Part shown: positions 1 to 9,900 of the stretch, piece after piece | Layout: each line of letters opens with the position of its first letter | Numbering within the stretch: the first letter of the stretch is position 1 | From: Lachnospiraceae bacterium | GTDB taxonomy: Bacteria; Bacillota; Clostridia; Lachnospirales; Lachnospiraceae | NCBI GenBank assembly: GCA_017619975.1 | Contig: JAFZRH010000080.1 | Coordinates: 1 to 63,641, forward strand | Direction of reading: 5' to 3' | Length of the DNA stretch: 63,641 nucleotides | The notes under the pieces: generated by a model | Seen by the model: only the letters and a program-made list of their open reading frames with translations | Databases searched by the model: none | What the model was told of the DNA's origin: nothing | Made by a program: the position numbers and the translations under genes

Positions 1-1262
<1,262 letters not shown>

Positions 1263-1278
1263 TATTCTGACAAGCGGG

Positions 1279-1319
1279 GGCGGGCCAGAGAGACGGGAAA
1301 AACCGTTTCCTGACCCGCC
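1279..1319 (+). terminator. Possible terminator-like hairpin after enolase
   Basis: GGCGGG (1279-1284) pairs with CCCGCC (1314-1319), and an inner ACGG/CCGT stem lies between them, just after the enolase stop. No proper T-run follows, so intrinsic termination is uncertain. Confidence 0.3.
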
Positions 1320-1342
1320 TTCCCTGTATGAGGAGGAACGCT

Positions 1343-2212
1343 ATGAAACGCAGGATCCTGTCACTTTCTACCTGGATACTCCTGACGCTGGCCGTGCTTT
1401 TGGGCACGGTCACGGCCGCAAAAGCCGATACCGGCCCCAAGCCTTCGGTCACGGTCACACTGGAAAACCTGCCGGAAGGTACGGCCTATGCGACGCTGCT
1501 GTCAAAAACCAGGTCCACCGGGCCGTATTCGGCGGATGTCAGCTATGAAGATCATTTTGGCTCTAAGGACGCCAGCCAGGAAATCTGGGAGGCGTTCGAC
1601 AGCTACGCGCAGCAGGATGACTACTATTTCATCGGTTTTGTTCAGAACGTGACGGTGTCCGGGACCTTAAGCTGGACGTATTATCCGCCGCAGGATTTTA
1701 AGCTTCTGATCTATCTGCCCGAATCCAACAGCTTTCTGATCAGCGAAGCTGAGAGCCGCTATGCTTTCGATTCGCTGTACACGGCGGACTGCTCTTTGAA
1801 TCCGATCACGTTTCGAAGCTCGCTCTTTACCCTCAGCCGTCTGACAGGCTTCGCCGGCCGGCTCCTGTTTACGCTGGCGATCGAGCTTTTTGTGGCGCTC
1901 CTTTTCAATCTGCGCGAGAAAGAACAGAAAAAGGTAATCATTCTGATGAATCTGGCGACGCAGATCGTGCTGAACCTGATCCTGATGAAAGGCCCTTCTC
2001 TGAACTTTCACCGGCTCGGCCTCAATTCCTGGAGTTTCCTCTTTATCCTCTGCGAGATCGGCGTCTTTGCGGCGGAAGCTTTCGTTTACACGAAAAAATT
2101 AGAGGATGTCTACCACAGTAAAAAGCAGCTCATCCTCTATGCGTTCCTGGCCAATCTGGCCAGCATGGTGTTCGGTCTGTTTTTCAATAGCCTCTTTCCG
2201 TCGCTGTACTGA
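1343..2212 (+). CDS. Membrane protein with signal peptide and C-terminal helices, function unknown
   Basis: 289 residues. I do not recognise a family. The start at 1343 follows an AGGAGG at ideal spacing; an upstream in-frame ATG at 1328 overlaps that ribosome site and is less likely. Residues 1-28 form a signal peptide (KRRILSLSTWILLTLAVLL, ending AKA). A roughly 150-residue extracellular part rich in Ser, Tyr and Asp follows, then about four hydrophobic segments in the C-terminal 130 residues (around FAGRLLFTLAIELFVALLF, LATQIVLNLILM, WSFLFILCEIGVFA and ILYAFLANLASMVFG). It looks like an envelope protein with a secreted domain on a multi-pass anchor. No neighbour suggests its role. Confidence 0.75.
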   Translation: MKRRILSLSTWILLTLAVLLGTVTAAKADTGPKPSVTVTLENLPEGTAYATLLSKTRSTGPYSADVSYEDHFGSKDASQEIWEAFDSYAQQDDYYFIGFVQNVTVSGTLSWTYYPPQDFKLLIYLPESNSFLISEAESRYAFDSLYTADCSLNPITFRSSLFTLSRLTGFAGRLLFTLAIELFVALLFNLREKEQKKVIILMNLATQIVLNLILMKGPSLNFHRLGLNSWSFLFILCEIGVFAAEAFVYTKKLEDVYHSKKQLILYAFLANLASMVFGLFFNSLFPSLY

Positions 2213-2237
2213 GAAGAAAAGAAGGAACATCCGCCCC

Positions 2238-2260
2238 GCCCCGGCCGAATCGGTCGGGGC
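2238..2260 (+). terminator. GC-rich hairpin, possible terminator
   Basis: GCCCCGGCCG (2238-2247) pairs with CGGTCGGGGC (2251-2260), one mismatch, around loop AAT, shortly after the stop at 2212. It is not followed by a T-run, so its role as a terminator is only plausible. Confidence 0.4.
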
Positions 2261-2274
2261 GATTTCGAAATCAC

Positions 2275-2304
2275 GTGACAGACTACACCCGGATATGGTA
2301 TACT
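2275..2304 (+). promoter_or_regulatory. Probable sigma-A promoter for the nucleotidyltransferase gene
   Basis: GTGACA (2275-2280), an 18-base spacer, then TATACT (2299-2304) with an extended -10 TG one base upstream. It ends about 40 bases before the ATG at 2347. Confidence 0.6.
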
Positions 2305-2346
2305 GATACTGATCTATCCATGCGGCAAAGAACGGAGTAGTTTTTT

Positions 2347-3486
2347 ATGAATGCTGAAAGCTACCGCAGTGCGGTCCTGAATATAGCCTATCTGGCGGCC
2401 TGTGCCGTAAACAGGACGGCTCCGGACAGGGAACGGACGGATCAGATGGATCCGGACGCTTTGCTGCAGGCGGCGCAGCGGCATCTTTTGAGCGGAATCA
2501 CGGCCATGGCGCTGGAGAGCGCCGGCATCACAAATGAAAAACTGACCCGGGCGAAAGGGAACGCGATTCGGAAGGTGATTCTTCTGAATGCGGAAAAAGA
2601 TGCCATTCTGCAGCGCTTTGAAGCGGCGGGCATCTGGTATATGCCGCTGAAAGGCGCGCTGCTCAAGGATCTGTATCCGTCTGTCGGCATGCGCCAAATG
2701 TCGGATATCGATATCCTGATCGATCCGGACCGCGTGAAAGAGGCCGGGAAGATCATGTCGGAACTCGGCTATCAGGAAGAAGAAGCGACTTTTGCCCATA
2801 TCGCCTATGTGAAAAAGCCGCTGTATAATATTGAGCTGCACAGACAGCTTTTTTCTCCGGCCATCGAAAATAAATCGCTGAATGCCTACTATCGGAGCGT
2901 AAAAGACCGCATCCTGCCGGATGAAGACCGCCGCTTCGGCTTTCATTTCACCGATGAAGATTTTTATCTGTATATGACGGCGCACGAGTATAAGCATTAT
3001 GCCATAGGCGGAACAGGCCTTCGTTCTCTGCTGGACACTTATGTGTACTGCACGCAGAAAGGCCCTGCCATGGACTGGGACTATATTCGGCAGGAACTGG
3101 AAAAGCTGGGCATCGCGGACTTTGAAGCGCAGAACCGCTGTCTGGCAATGGATCTGTTCCAGGGAAAGACGCTGGATCCGAAAGAAGAGGAAATGCTGGA
3201 ATACATTATTTTTTCCGGAACATACGGGACCATCTCGAACGAAATCTCGAATCATCTCACCCGGGAGGGAAACGGCGCCGGGGCAAAACTGAAGTATCTC
3301 TTCCGCCGGCTGTATCCGCCGATGGATGTGGTGCGATCCATTTTTCCGACTTTTGCCAAATATCCGGTCCTGCTGCCTTTTCTGCCGCTCTACCGCCTGT
3401 TCCGCGGGCGGAAGCGGAATGCCGGCAGACTGACATCAGAACTGAAAGAGCTGATCCACTACAAGAAGAAAACGAAAGAGGAATAA
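2347..3486 (+). CDS. Nucleotidyltransferase family protein (NTP_transf_5-like)
   Basis: 379 residues. The MPLKGALLKDLYP stretch followed by MRQMSDIDILID (about residues 100-125) is the hallmark of the uncharacterised nucleotidyltransferase family PF14907, in which a KG.LL segment precedes the paired catalytic aspartates (DIDILI). A later HEYKHYAIGGTGLRSLLD segment also matches the family. The start has a weak upstream GGAG and follows a good promoter. The gene is monocistronic and flanked by hairpins. Members often occur near surface polysaccharide genes, but nothing here shows the substrate; the reaction (nucleotidyl transfer to an unknown acceptor) is inferred from the fold alone. Confidence 0.8.
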   Translation: MNAESYRSAVLNIAYLAACAVNRTAPDRERTDQMDPDALLQAAQRHLLSGITAMALESAGITNEKLTRAKGNAIRKVILLNAEKDAILQRFEAAGIWYMPLKGALLKDLYPSVGMRQMSDIDILIDPDRVKEAGKIMSELGYQEEEATFAHIAYVKKPLYNIELHRQLFSPAIENKSLNAYYRSVKDRILPDEDRRFGFHFTDEDFYLYMTAHEYKHYAIGGTGLRSLLDTYVYCTQKGPAMDWDYIRQELEKLGIADFEAQNRCLAMDLFQGKTLDPKEEEMLEYIIFSGTYGTISNEISNHLTREGNGAGAKLKYLFRRLYPPMDVVRSIFPTFAKYPVLLPFLPLYRLFRGRKRNAGRLTSELKELIHYKKKTKEE

Positions 3487-3525
3487 GCGGAAGACGCTTG
3501 CCCTTGACGGGCATGCGTCTTCCGC
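3487..3525 (+). terminator. Strong hairpin directly after the nucleotidyltransferase stop
   Basis: GCGGAAGACGC (3487-3497) pairs perfectly with GCGTCTTCCGC (3515-3525), with an inner TGCCC/GGGCA stem and loop TTGA. The following TTATAAT is not a T-run but the -10 box of the next promoter, so the hairpin and promoter are interlocked. Confidence 0.6.
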
Positions 3526-3532
3526 TTATAAT
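3504..3532 (+). promoter_or_regulatory. Consensus sigma-A promoter embedded in the preceding hairpin
   Basis: TTGACG (3504-3509), a spacer of exactly 17 bases, then TATAAT (3527-3532). The -35 box begins in the hairpin loop and the 3' arm of the hairpin forms the spacer. It drives the LRR surface protein at 3581. Confidence 0.8.
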
Positions 3533-3580
3533 CTGATATATATTCTCATACGCGTCAAAACAGAACAGGAGGAAATAGTC

Positions 3581-5338
3581 ATGCGCAAAACAAGCAAGTT
3601 TCTCGCACTCTTTTTGACTCTGGCACTGGCGTTCAGCCTGCTGCCGGCGGGCAGGACGGCTTTGGCCGCAGGCAGTTACAGCGGTACCTGCGGGGACGGC
3701 CTTAGCTGGACTTTGGCAAGCAACGGGATCATGCGGATCACCGGTACCGGCGCCATGACCGATTATTCGCAGTCGGATAAAGCCCCCTGGTATGATTACC
3801 GGGAACAGATTAAGATCGTGGACGTGGAAAGCGGGGTCACCGGCATCGGCGCCTGGGCCTTCCGCAGCTGCACGAATCTGACCGAGGTGAACCTGCCCCG
3901 AAGCCTGAGGAGCCTCGGTGCGCGTGCCTTTGTCGGCTGCAGTTCGCTTGGTTCGGTAAATATTCCCGAGGGAGTGACCGGCATCGGGGTCTATGCCTTT
4001 GCCAGCTGCAGCAGCTTATCCTGGGTCCGGCTGCCCCAGAGCCTTCAGAGCGTGGATGAAAGCAGCTTTCTGAACGTTAACGGTCTTAGCGACGTGTATT
4101 ACAACGGCTCGGAGGAGGAATGGACGCAGCTGATTAGCGGTATCGGCAACAGCCCTCTGCTGAATGCGGCCATCCACTACAACGGTTTTCCTGCCTTTGG
4201 CCTGTGCGGGAGAGAGTACCGCTACAAAAATCTCCAGTGGTATCTGGATGAGGAAGGCAATATGCGGATCTCGGGCACGGGTCAAATGGAAAATTTCATT
4301 ATCGATGAAGTGCAGCCCTGGCTGGATTTTCTGGATGATATCCAGACGCTGACCGTGGAAGAAGGCGTTACCACTATCGGGAGAGATGCGTTTGAAAATT
4401 GCGTGAATCTGCGCGAAGTCAAGCTTCCCGATTCACTCTCCGTCATAGGGGACGAAGCTTTTATGAGCTGCAGCAGCCTGAAAAAAATAAATATTCCCGG
4501 CGGCATAACGAATCTGAGTGACGCGTTTATGTATTGCAGCAGCCTGGAAAAAATCATTATTCCTTCCGGGCAGGAAACCATCACCTCCCGGGCGTTTGAG
4601 GGCTGCAGCGGTCTGAAGAGCGTTACGATTCCTGTGAGTGTCACGGAGATCCGCTATTATGCCTTTGAATACTGCACCAGTTTAACAGACGTGTATTATG
4701 CCGGCACGGAGGAAGAGTGGAATCAGATCTTAATTCTTCCGAATAACGAGATCCTTCTGAATACGACGGTCCATTTCAATGCCTACGAGCCGGGCTGGCA
4801 GAAAATTGACGGCAAATGGCATTACTATGACGGGAACGGCGCGGCGGTCACCGGCTGGCAGAAGATCGGCGGGAAATGGTATTACTTTAATGCCGAAGGC
4901 GTCATGCAGACCTTCTGGCAGAAGATTAACGGCAAATGGTACTATCTGGGAGCCGGCGGCGCTATGGTGACCGACTGGCAGAAGATTAACGGCAAATGGT
5001 ATTATTTCAACGCCGGCGGTGCGATGCAGACCGGCTGGCAGAAGATCGGCGGCAAGTGGTATTATCTCGAATCGAACGGCGCCATGGTGACGGGCTGGAA
5101 GACGATAGGCGGAAAGACCTACTTCTTCAAAACCTCCGGCGCGATGGCCGCCAAAGAGTGGTGCGGCGGCTGGTGGCTGAATGCCGATGGGACCTGGACC
5201 TATCCGTACAAGGCTACCTGGCGGAAAAATGCCAAGGGCTGGTGGTTCGGCGATGAATCCGGGTGGTACGCGAAGAGCTGCACGATCACCATTGACGGCA
5301 AGAGCTACACCTTCGACGCCCAGGGCTACCTGAAATAA
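3581..5338 (+). CDS. Secreted BspA-type LRR protein with choline-binding-like cell-wall repeats
   Basis: 585 residues with a clear signal peptide (FLALFLTLALAFSLLPAG, cleavage near ALAA, residue 30). Two similar blocks follow (about 33-200 and 207-400). Each starts with a G-CG-----W-L---G-MRI-GTG-M module and continues into BspA/TpLRR repeats (AF-.C-SL--V-IP), ending in VYY-G-EEEW. Residues about 405-524 hold six 20-residue GW-K-GKWYYF repeats that attach proteins non-covalently to the cell wall in the CW_binding_1 family. A Trp-rich tail (KGWWFGD, GWYAK) closes the protein. Likely a wall-attached adhesion or matrix-binding protein; the ligand is unknown. The start is fixed by ACAGGAGG nine bases upstream and the signal peptide. 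Confidence 0.9.
   Translation: MRKTSKFLALFLTLALAFSLLPAGRTALAAGSYSGTCGDGLSWTLASNGIMRITGTGAMTDYSQSDKAPWYDYREQIKIVDVESGVTGIGAWAFRSCTNLTEVNLPRSLRSLGARAFVGCSSLGSVNIPEGVTGIGVYAFASCSSLSWVRLPQSLQSVDESSFLNVNGLSDVYYNGSEEEWTQLISGIGNSPLLNAAIHYNGFPAFGLCGREYRYKNLQWYLDEEGNMRISGTGQMENFIIDEVQPWLDFLDDIQTLTVEEGVTTIGRDAFENCVNLREVKLPDSLSVIGDEAFMSCSSLKKINIPGGITNLSDAFMYCSSLEKIIIPSGQETITSRAFEGCSGLKSVTIPVSVTEIRYYAFEYCTSLTDVYYAGTEEEWNQILILPNNEILLNTTVHFNAYEPGWQKIDGKWHYYDGNGAAVTGWQKIGGKWYYFNAEGVMQTFWQKINGKWYYLGAGGAMVTDWQKINGKWYYFNAGGAMQTGWQKIGGKWYYLESNGAMVTGWKTIGGKTYFFKTSGAMAAKEWCGGWWLNADGTWTYPYKATWRKNAKGWWFGDESGWYAKSCTITIDGKSYTFDAQGYLK
4793..5152 (+). repeat. Six tandem 60-bp coding repeats (cell-wall-binding motif)
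   Basis: In-frame 60-bp units start at 4793, 4853, 4913, 4973, 5033 and 5093, each encoding one GW/FW/DW-K-I-GKWYYF unit. Units 2-5 are the most alike at DNA level, which suggests recent unit duplication; the last unit is the most diverged. Confidence 0.9.
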
Positions 5339-5377
5339 CCAGCTTCCTCTTCTCCTGTTCCCAAAGATAAAAAATCA

Positions 5378-5409
5378 GCGCGCTGCACAATGAATCATTG
5401 GCAGCGCGC
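5378..5409. terminator. Bidirectional terminator between convergent genes
   Basis: GCGCGCTGC (5378-5386) pairs with GCAGCGCGC (5401-5409). The loop is itself self-complementary (CAATGA/TCATTG), giving a long near-perfect stem. An A-run precedes and TTTTCTTTT follows, so it can terminate both the LRR gene and the opposing histidine kinase transcript. Confidence 0.85.
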
Positions 5410-5425
5410 CTTTTCTTTTGCCCGG

Positions 5426-7323
5426 TCAGCAGCACTCCAGAGGGAAGGAAAGCACTGCCTTGAACAGATCCCCATCGATCTGGATCTGCAGCGTCCCTCC
5501 CTGCAGTTCGGCGAGGCTCTTCGCGATGGCCAGTCCCAGCCCGTTGCCTTCGGCGTGGCGGGAGGAATCGCCGCGCACGAAGCGCTCCATCAGCTCGTCG
5601 GCTGAAATGTTCAGCGGGTCGCGGGACGTGTTTTTGAAGAGAAAGACGGCCCGTTCTCCTTTTCTCTCCAAATCCAGGTAGACTCTCGTTCCCGGCAGAG
5701 AATACTTGCGGATATTGTGGATCAGGTTGTCGAAAATACGCTGCATGCGGCGGCCGTCCGCCAGGATCCGGACCGGTTCCTGCGGGACCTTCGTGAGCAG
5801 TGTCAGCTGTGCTTCTTTTAACGTTTCTTCATATTCACCGGCTGCCTGCGTGACGAAGACAGCGGCATCACAGGGGGCAAGCGCCACATCCAGTGTGCCG
5901 CTGGATGCTTTCGAGGCTTCCACCAGATCGCCGATCAGACGGTTTAAGCGTTCGGACTGGCGGGAGAGCACCTCCACCGCTTCGCGGCCCTGCTCGCTTA
6001 AGGACTCTTCTTTCTTAAGCAGATCCGTATAATTGATGATCGAAGTCAGCGGCGTTTTCAGGTCGTGGGATACGTTGGTGATCAGCTCCGTTTTCATGCG
6101 TTCGGATTTCAGGCGCTCTTCCACCGCGGTGTTCATGCCGTCGCCCAGGCGGTTCAGATTTTCGCCCAGCTGCTTTTCGTCAAAAACCATGCCCCGTGTA
6201 TTCACCTTGTAGTCCAGCGCGCCGTCGGCGAGTTTTTTGGCGGCGTTCTTCAGTTTTTTGAACTGAAAGACGATATACAGGATTCCGGCGTACAGCAGGA
6301 GATTGATGATGATCAGAACAGTAAATCTGTCTCCATTGTAAAAAACCCGGCCGGGCGTTACAAGCAGCAGATTCAGAACGCCGAAAACCAGAAGGGCCAA
6401 AGCCGCCTTCCAGACGACCGGAAGGGCGCGGAGTCCCTGAAACAGCAGGCGGAACAGTCGTCCGATCAGAGAATCCTTCAGCAGATTTCTTTGCTTGATC
6501 CGCGCGGCGGCGCTCATGGAAAGCCCTAAAAACAAAAGGAAGGCCAGCACACTGAGTCCGACTGTCAGCCAGATCTTTAAGAGATCGCTGCCGATGTGGC
6601 TGGCAATGTGACAAAAGCCGTAATACAGCGGCAGGACGCACAAAAGGAGAAGCAGATCATACGGCAGCTTGTTCAGCGGCCCCGGGACGATAAGATCCGT
6701 ATCATTTCGTCGGGCGGAAACCTTCAGCAGCCGGATATAGCAGACGATGAGACCGGCCAGAGACAGGACGGTCAGCGCGAAGAAAAGATAGCGCAGACCG
6801 TACAGAGCGGTGGATATCCCGTAGGCATGCCAGGCCTCCGCCGAAGAAACCGGAACCAGACTGTAATCAAACAACAGACAGAAATGCGTTGCCGGTGTAG
6901 CCGGAAGCGACGCGGAAGGCAGTCCTTTATACGTGGTAAAGCCGCTTTCTCTGGAGACCCAGAATACCAGGGTATAGAATCCGGATTCCGAAAAGCCATC
7001 AGACCGGAGTGCGGTCTTTCCGTTCTCCAGCCGGACCCGGTATTCCAGATGATCGGACCCGCTCTCCGTGTTGTCCAGGATCAGAGAAGAATCGGCCGAA
7101 ACGTCACGGAGATACGACAGATTTTCCTGAATGATCTCTTCGGACCGTGTTATCAGCATCGAAGTGTTGTTCTGCATCAGGTACTGGTCCCGCGTGAGGG
7201 AATAGCAATTAGTTCGAAAACAGGCAATGATCCCGCCGATACTGAGTACCAGCAGGGCCGTCAGCAGAAGACAGCCGATGAGCAGCAGCGCTTTGCCGGC
7301 TTTGGTTTTTCCGAATTGCTTTT

Positions 7324-7327
<4 letters not shown>
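5426..7327 (-). CDS. Membrane sensor histidine kinase
   Basis: 633 residues. Residues about 13-33 form a transmembrane helix. An extracellular sensor of about 130 residues follows, then a block of five or six helices (about 170-360). The kinase core carries the H-box FITNVSHDLKTPL-like motif (here ITNVSHDLKTPLTSI, with the phosphorylated His), then the N-box DNLIHNIRKYS and the G-box GNGLGLAIAKSLAELQGG. The start follows AAGGAGG and overlaps the response regulator stop by four bases, so the two genes are translationally coupled. The multi-helix module between sensor and kinase suggests membrane-stress or antimicrobial sensing, but the signal is unknown. A few asparagines in the N-box differ from the commonest form. 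Confidence 0.93.
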
Positions 7328-8022
<695 letters not shown>

Positions 8023-8053
8023 GTCGGAACCTCCGCTTTTCTCTTTCGCGTTT

Positions 8054-8113
8054 ATTATATCGCAGAGACTTTTTAAGAAGAAAGAGGGAAAGCGATTAAG
8101 ATTTGATTAAGAT
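8054..8113 (-). promoter_or_regulatory. Promoter and direct-repeat operator of the two-component operon
   Basis: On the minus strand a TATAAT (8054-8059) lies about 30 bases before the start codon with a poor -35 region. Two copies of GATTAAGAT (plus-strand view, 8094-8102 and 8105-8113) are spaced exactly 11 bp apart, the geometry of OmpR-family sites. A weak -35 plus upstream direct repeats fits activation by the operon's own regulator. Confidence 0.6.
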
Positions 8114-8119
8114 AACAAA

Positions 8120-8142
8120 AAGCCGGCTCGGGGAGCCGGCTT
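8120..8142 (-). terminator. Intrinsic terminator of the GlsB-rubredoxin transcript
   Basis: On the minus strand AAGCCGGCT (from 8142) pairs with AGCCGGCTT (ending 8120) around a five-base loop and is followed by TTTTGTT. Confidence 0.85.
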
Positions 8143-8189
8143 GCCGCGGCAGACCGCAGCGGGATCTGCCTGAAAGAGAGACGAAAGAC

Positions 8190-8327
8190 TTATTCCTCCA
8201 CGGGGCTGAATTCTTCTTTGCCGACGCCGCAGAGCTCGCAGGCGAAATCGGCGGGGAGATCTTCCCACTTCACGCCGGTCTCTTCCTCGTCATAGACCCA
8301 GCCGCACAGATTGCAGACGTATTTCAT
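8190..8327 (-). CDS. Rubredoxin
   Basis: A complete 45-residue protein, too short for routine ORF calling. It reads MKYVCNLCGWVYDEEE near the start and FACELCGVGKEEFSPVEE at the end: two C-x2-C pairs (C5/C8, C30/C33) that bind a single iron, with the usual GWVYD and the final F-PVEE. It is shorter than typical 52-54 residue rubredoxins because the central loop is reduced (a -GVKWEDLPADF- core). GGGGAAATTT precedes the ATG. It probably carries electrons for oxygen or peroxide detoxification, as in other anaerobes. It follows the GlsB-like gene and is likely co-transcribed with it. Confidence 0.92.
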   Translation of the reverse strand: MKYVCNLCGWVYDEEETGVKWEDLPADFACELCGVGKEEFSPVEE

Positions 8328-8342
8328 GAAATTTCCCCTTCC

Positions 8343-8585
8343 TTATTTGAAAAACTTGCGGTACAGCCAGATAACCAGGCAGGCACCGCCGATAGCCAGC
8401 AGAAGACCGGAGATCCAGCCGCCGCCGATCCCCAGCAGGCTGCCGATCCAGCCGCCGACGAAACCGCCGCCGATACCCAGCAGAATGTTCAGCAGCAGGC
8501 TGTTCTTCTTGCCACCCATAATGCCGTTGGCCAGATAACCGGCGACAGCACCGAGCGCGATTGCAACGATGAGTTTCCAAAGCAT
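8343..8585 (-). CDS. GlsB/YeaQ/YmgE-family small membrane protein
   Basis: 80 residues, start MLWKLIVAIALGAVAGYLAN after AGAGGAAAAAAAT. Three glycine-rich hydrophobic helices with the GI-GG-VGG--GS-LG pattern (about residues 37-62) place it in the transglycosylase-associated / GlsB family of general-stress membrane proteins. The molecular role of this family is unresolved. It is the first gene of a two-gene transcript with rubredoxin, with a consensus promoter upstream and a terminator after rubredoxin. Upstream in-frame codons lack a ribosome site, so the shorter start is preferred. Confidence 0.9.
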   Translation of the reverse strand: MLWKLIVAIALGAVAGYLANGIMGGKKNSLLLNILLGIGGGFVGGWIGSLLGIGGGWISGLLLAIGGACLVIWLYRKFFK

Positions 8586-8637
8586 ATTTTTTTCCTCTTT
8601 TCGAAACAGGATGCCCGCCTTCTGCGGGTTCGGTTTT

Positions 8638-8666
8638 ATTATAGCACGCAGACAGACCCCGTGCAA
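8638..8666 (-). promoter_or_regulatory. Consensus promoter for GlsB-rubredoxin
   Basis: Minus strand: TTGCAC (8666-8661), 17-base spacer, TATAAT (8643-8638). Confidence 0.85.
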
Positions 8667-8695
8667 ATACAAATGAGAAAATATCCCGAAAAGGC

Positions 8696-8751
8696 TTGCA
8701 AGTCGCGGGCGGGAGAGTATAATGCGCTTGTTCCGTCTTTCGGGGACGGAA
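8696..8751 (+). promoter_or_regulatory. Promoter and leader hairpin of the YitT gene
   Basis: TTGCAA (8696-8701), 16-base spacer, TATAAT (8718-8723). A TTCCGTC/GACGGAA hairpin (8731-8751) sits at the start of the leader, just before the AAGGAG site. It is divergent from the GlsB promoter. Confidence 0.75.
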
Positions 8752-8767
8752 CGGAAGGAGTTCTTTT

Positions 8768-9643
8768 ATGAAAACAAAAGGCATTGATCTGATAAAAAAA
8801 TACGGGAAGATTTTCGCGGGCACGACGGTCGGCTGCTTCATCACCGGCTTTGCCATCGCCGTTTTCTACCATCACTCGCAGCTCATCAGCGGCGGCGTGA
8901 CCGGTGTGGCCATGATCTTAAACTATAAGCTGGGCTGGAGCACTTCGCTTCTGAACCTGCTGCTCAATATTCCGATCTTTATCGCGGGCTTTATCTTCCT
9001 AGGAAAGAAGCATATCATTTTCAGCATCTACGGAACGATCATGGTCTCTCTGGCGCTGCAGTTTTTTGAGGGCATTGAGATCCCTTATGAAAGCAGCCTG
9101 ACGACGGTGCTTTTAGGCGGCGCGATCTGCGGCTTCGGCTCCGGCATCATGCTCCGCAGCGGCGGCACCTCCGGCGGCACGGACATCGTCGGCAAGATCC
9201 TGAATAAGTATTTTTCCATAGCCATCGGCACCACGCAGATGGCTTTCAATGTGGTGATGCTGATCGTTTACGGCTTCCTCTTCGATCTGGATCTGGCGAT
9301 CCTGACCATGGCGACCTCCTTCGTGGCTTCCGTTGTCAACAACTATATCAACGACGGCATCGACCGGCGGCGCGTGCTGTATATCGTGACCTCGAAGCCG
9401 GATCAGCTGGCAGAGCGCATCGGCAATGAACTGAAGCGCGGCGTGACTTCGATTCCCTGTGAAGGCGGCACTACGCATCTGCCCCATCAGATGCTCTACG
9501 TGGTCATCTCGAAGTTTCAGCTGGCGGCGTTAAAGCGCATCATCCGCGACGTGGATCCGGAGGCTTTCTTTACGATCCAGGTGACCACCGGCGTTTACGG
9601 AAAAGGCCGCACCTTCCACGCGGTCAGCCAGATCGGCGACTGA
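8768..9643 (+). CDS. YitT-family membrane protein (DUF161/DUF2179)
   Basis: 291 residues. Residues about 10-200 form five hydrophobic helices with the family motif HHSQLISGGVTGVAMIL and a glycine-rich SGGTSGGTDIVGKIL segment. The C-terminal cytosolic DUF2179 domain (about 205-288) includes GVTSIPCEGG and DPEAFFTIQVTTGVYGKG. The start follows AAGGAG. Function is not established for the family; related YitT proteins are predicted transporters or regulators. It stands alone between its own promoter and a strong terminator. Confidence 0.93.
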   Translation: MKTKGIDLIKKYGKIFAGTTVGCFITGFAIAVFYHHSQLISGGVTGVAMILNYKLGWSTSLLNLLLNIPIFIAGFIFLGKKHIIFSIYGTIMVSLALQFFEGIEIPYESSLTTVLLGGAICGFGSGIMLRSGGTSGGTDIVGKILNKYFSIAIGTTQMAFNVVMLIVYGFLFDLDLAILTMATSFVASVVNNYINDGIDRRRVLYIVTSKPDQLAERIGNELKRGVTSIPCEGGTTHLPHQMLYVVISKFQLAALKRIIRDVDPEAFFTIQVTTGVYGKGRTFHAVSQIGD

Positions 9644-9682
9644 AAACGGCTGTTCCGGACGAGAAGAAACAGACAAAACAGG

Positions 9683-9712
9683 AAAACCGGCGTTTCGTAC
9701 GGCCGGTTTTTT
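9683..9712 (+). terminator. Intrinsic terminator after the YitT gene
   Basis: AAAACCGGC (9683-9691) pairs with GCCGGTTTT (9702-9710) and continues into a T-run. Confidence 0.9.
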
Positions 9713-9733
9713 GTTATATCCCGTCAAGTCTGC

Positions 9734-9789
9734 ATATTTGTGCAAATATCGCAAAAACTCTCGCACAAAATCCGATTTTGTGCTATAAA
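9734..9789 (+). promoter_or_regulatory. Operators and -10 box of the carbohydrate operon
   Basis: A perfect 21-bp palindrome (9763-9783) consists of GCACAAAATC, a central C and GATTTTGTGC. A second near-palindrome, ATATTTGTGCAAATAT (9734-9749), shares the TTTGTGC half-site. TATAAA (9784-9789) abuts the perfect palindrome, so a bound protein would cover the region between -35 and -10; the -35 itself is poor. This fits repression by a dimeric, sugar-responsive regulator encoded elsewhere. The 110-base leader that follows holds nothing else I can identify. Confidence 0.75.
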
Positions 9790-9900
9790 AAACATATCAA
9801 GCGTCTGTTGCTGCGCGCGGCGCCATAGGGACTTAAGGTCCGTATGGTTATTTGTGTCGCAGCGGGAGTGTTCTATTTCAGACAAACGGAGCGTGTGCCT

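Noticed and set aside
9844..9900. Longer start for the aldolase
   Set aside because: The ATG at 9844 has no ribosome site, and the added residues are unlike the family; 9901 has CGGAG upstream.
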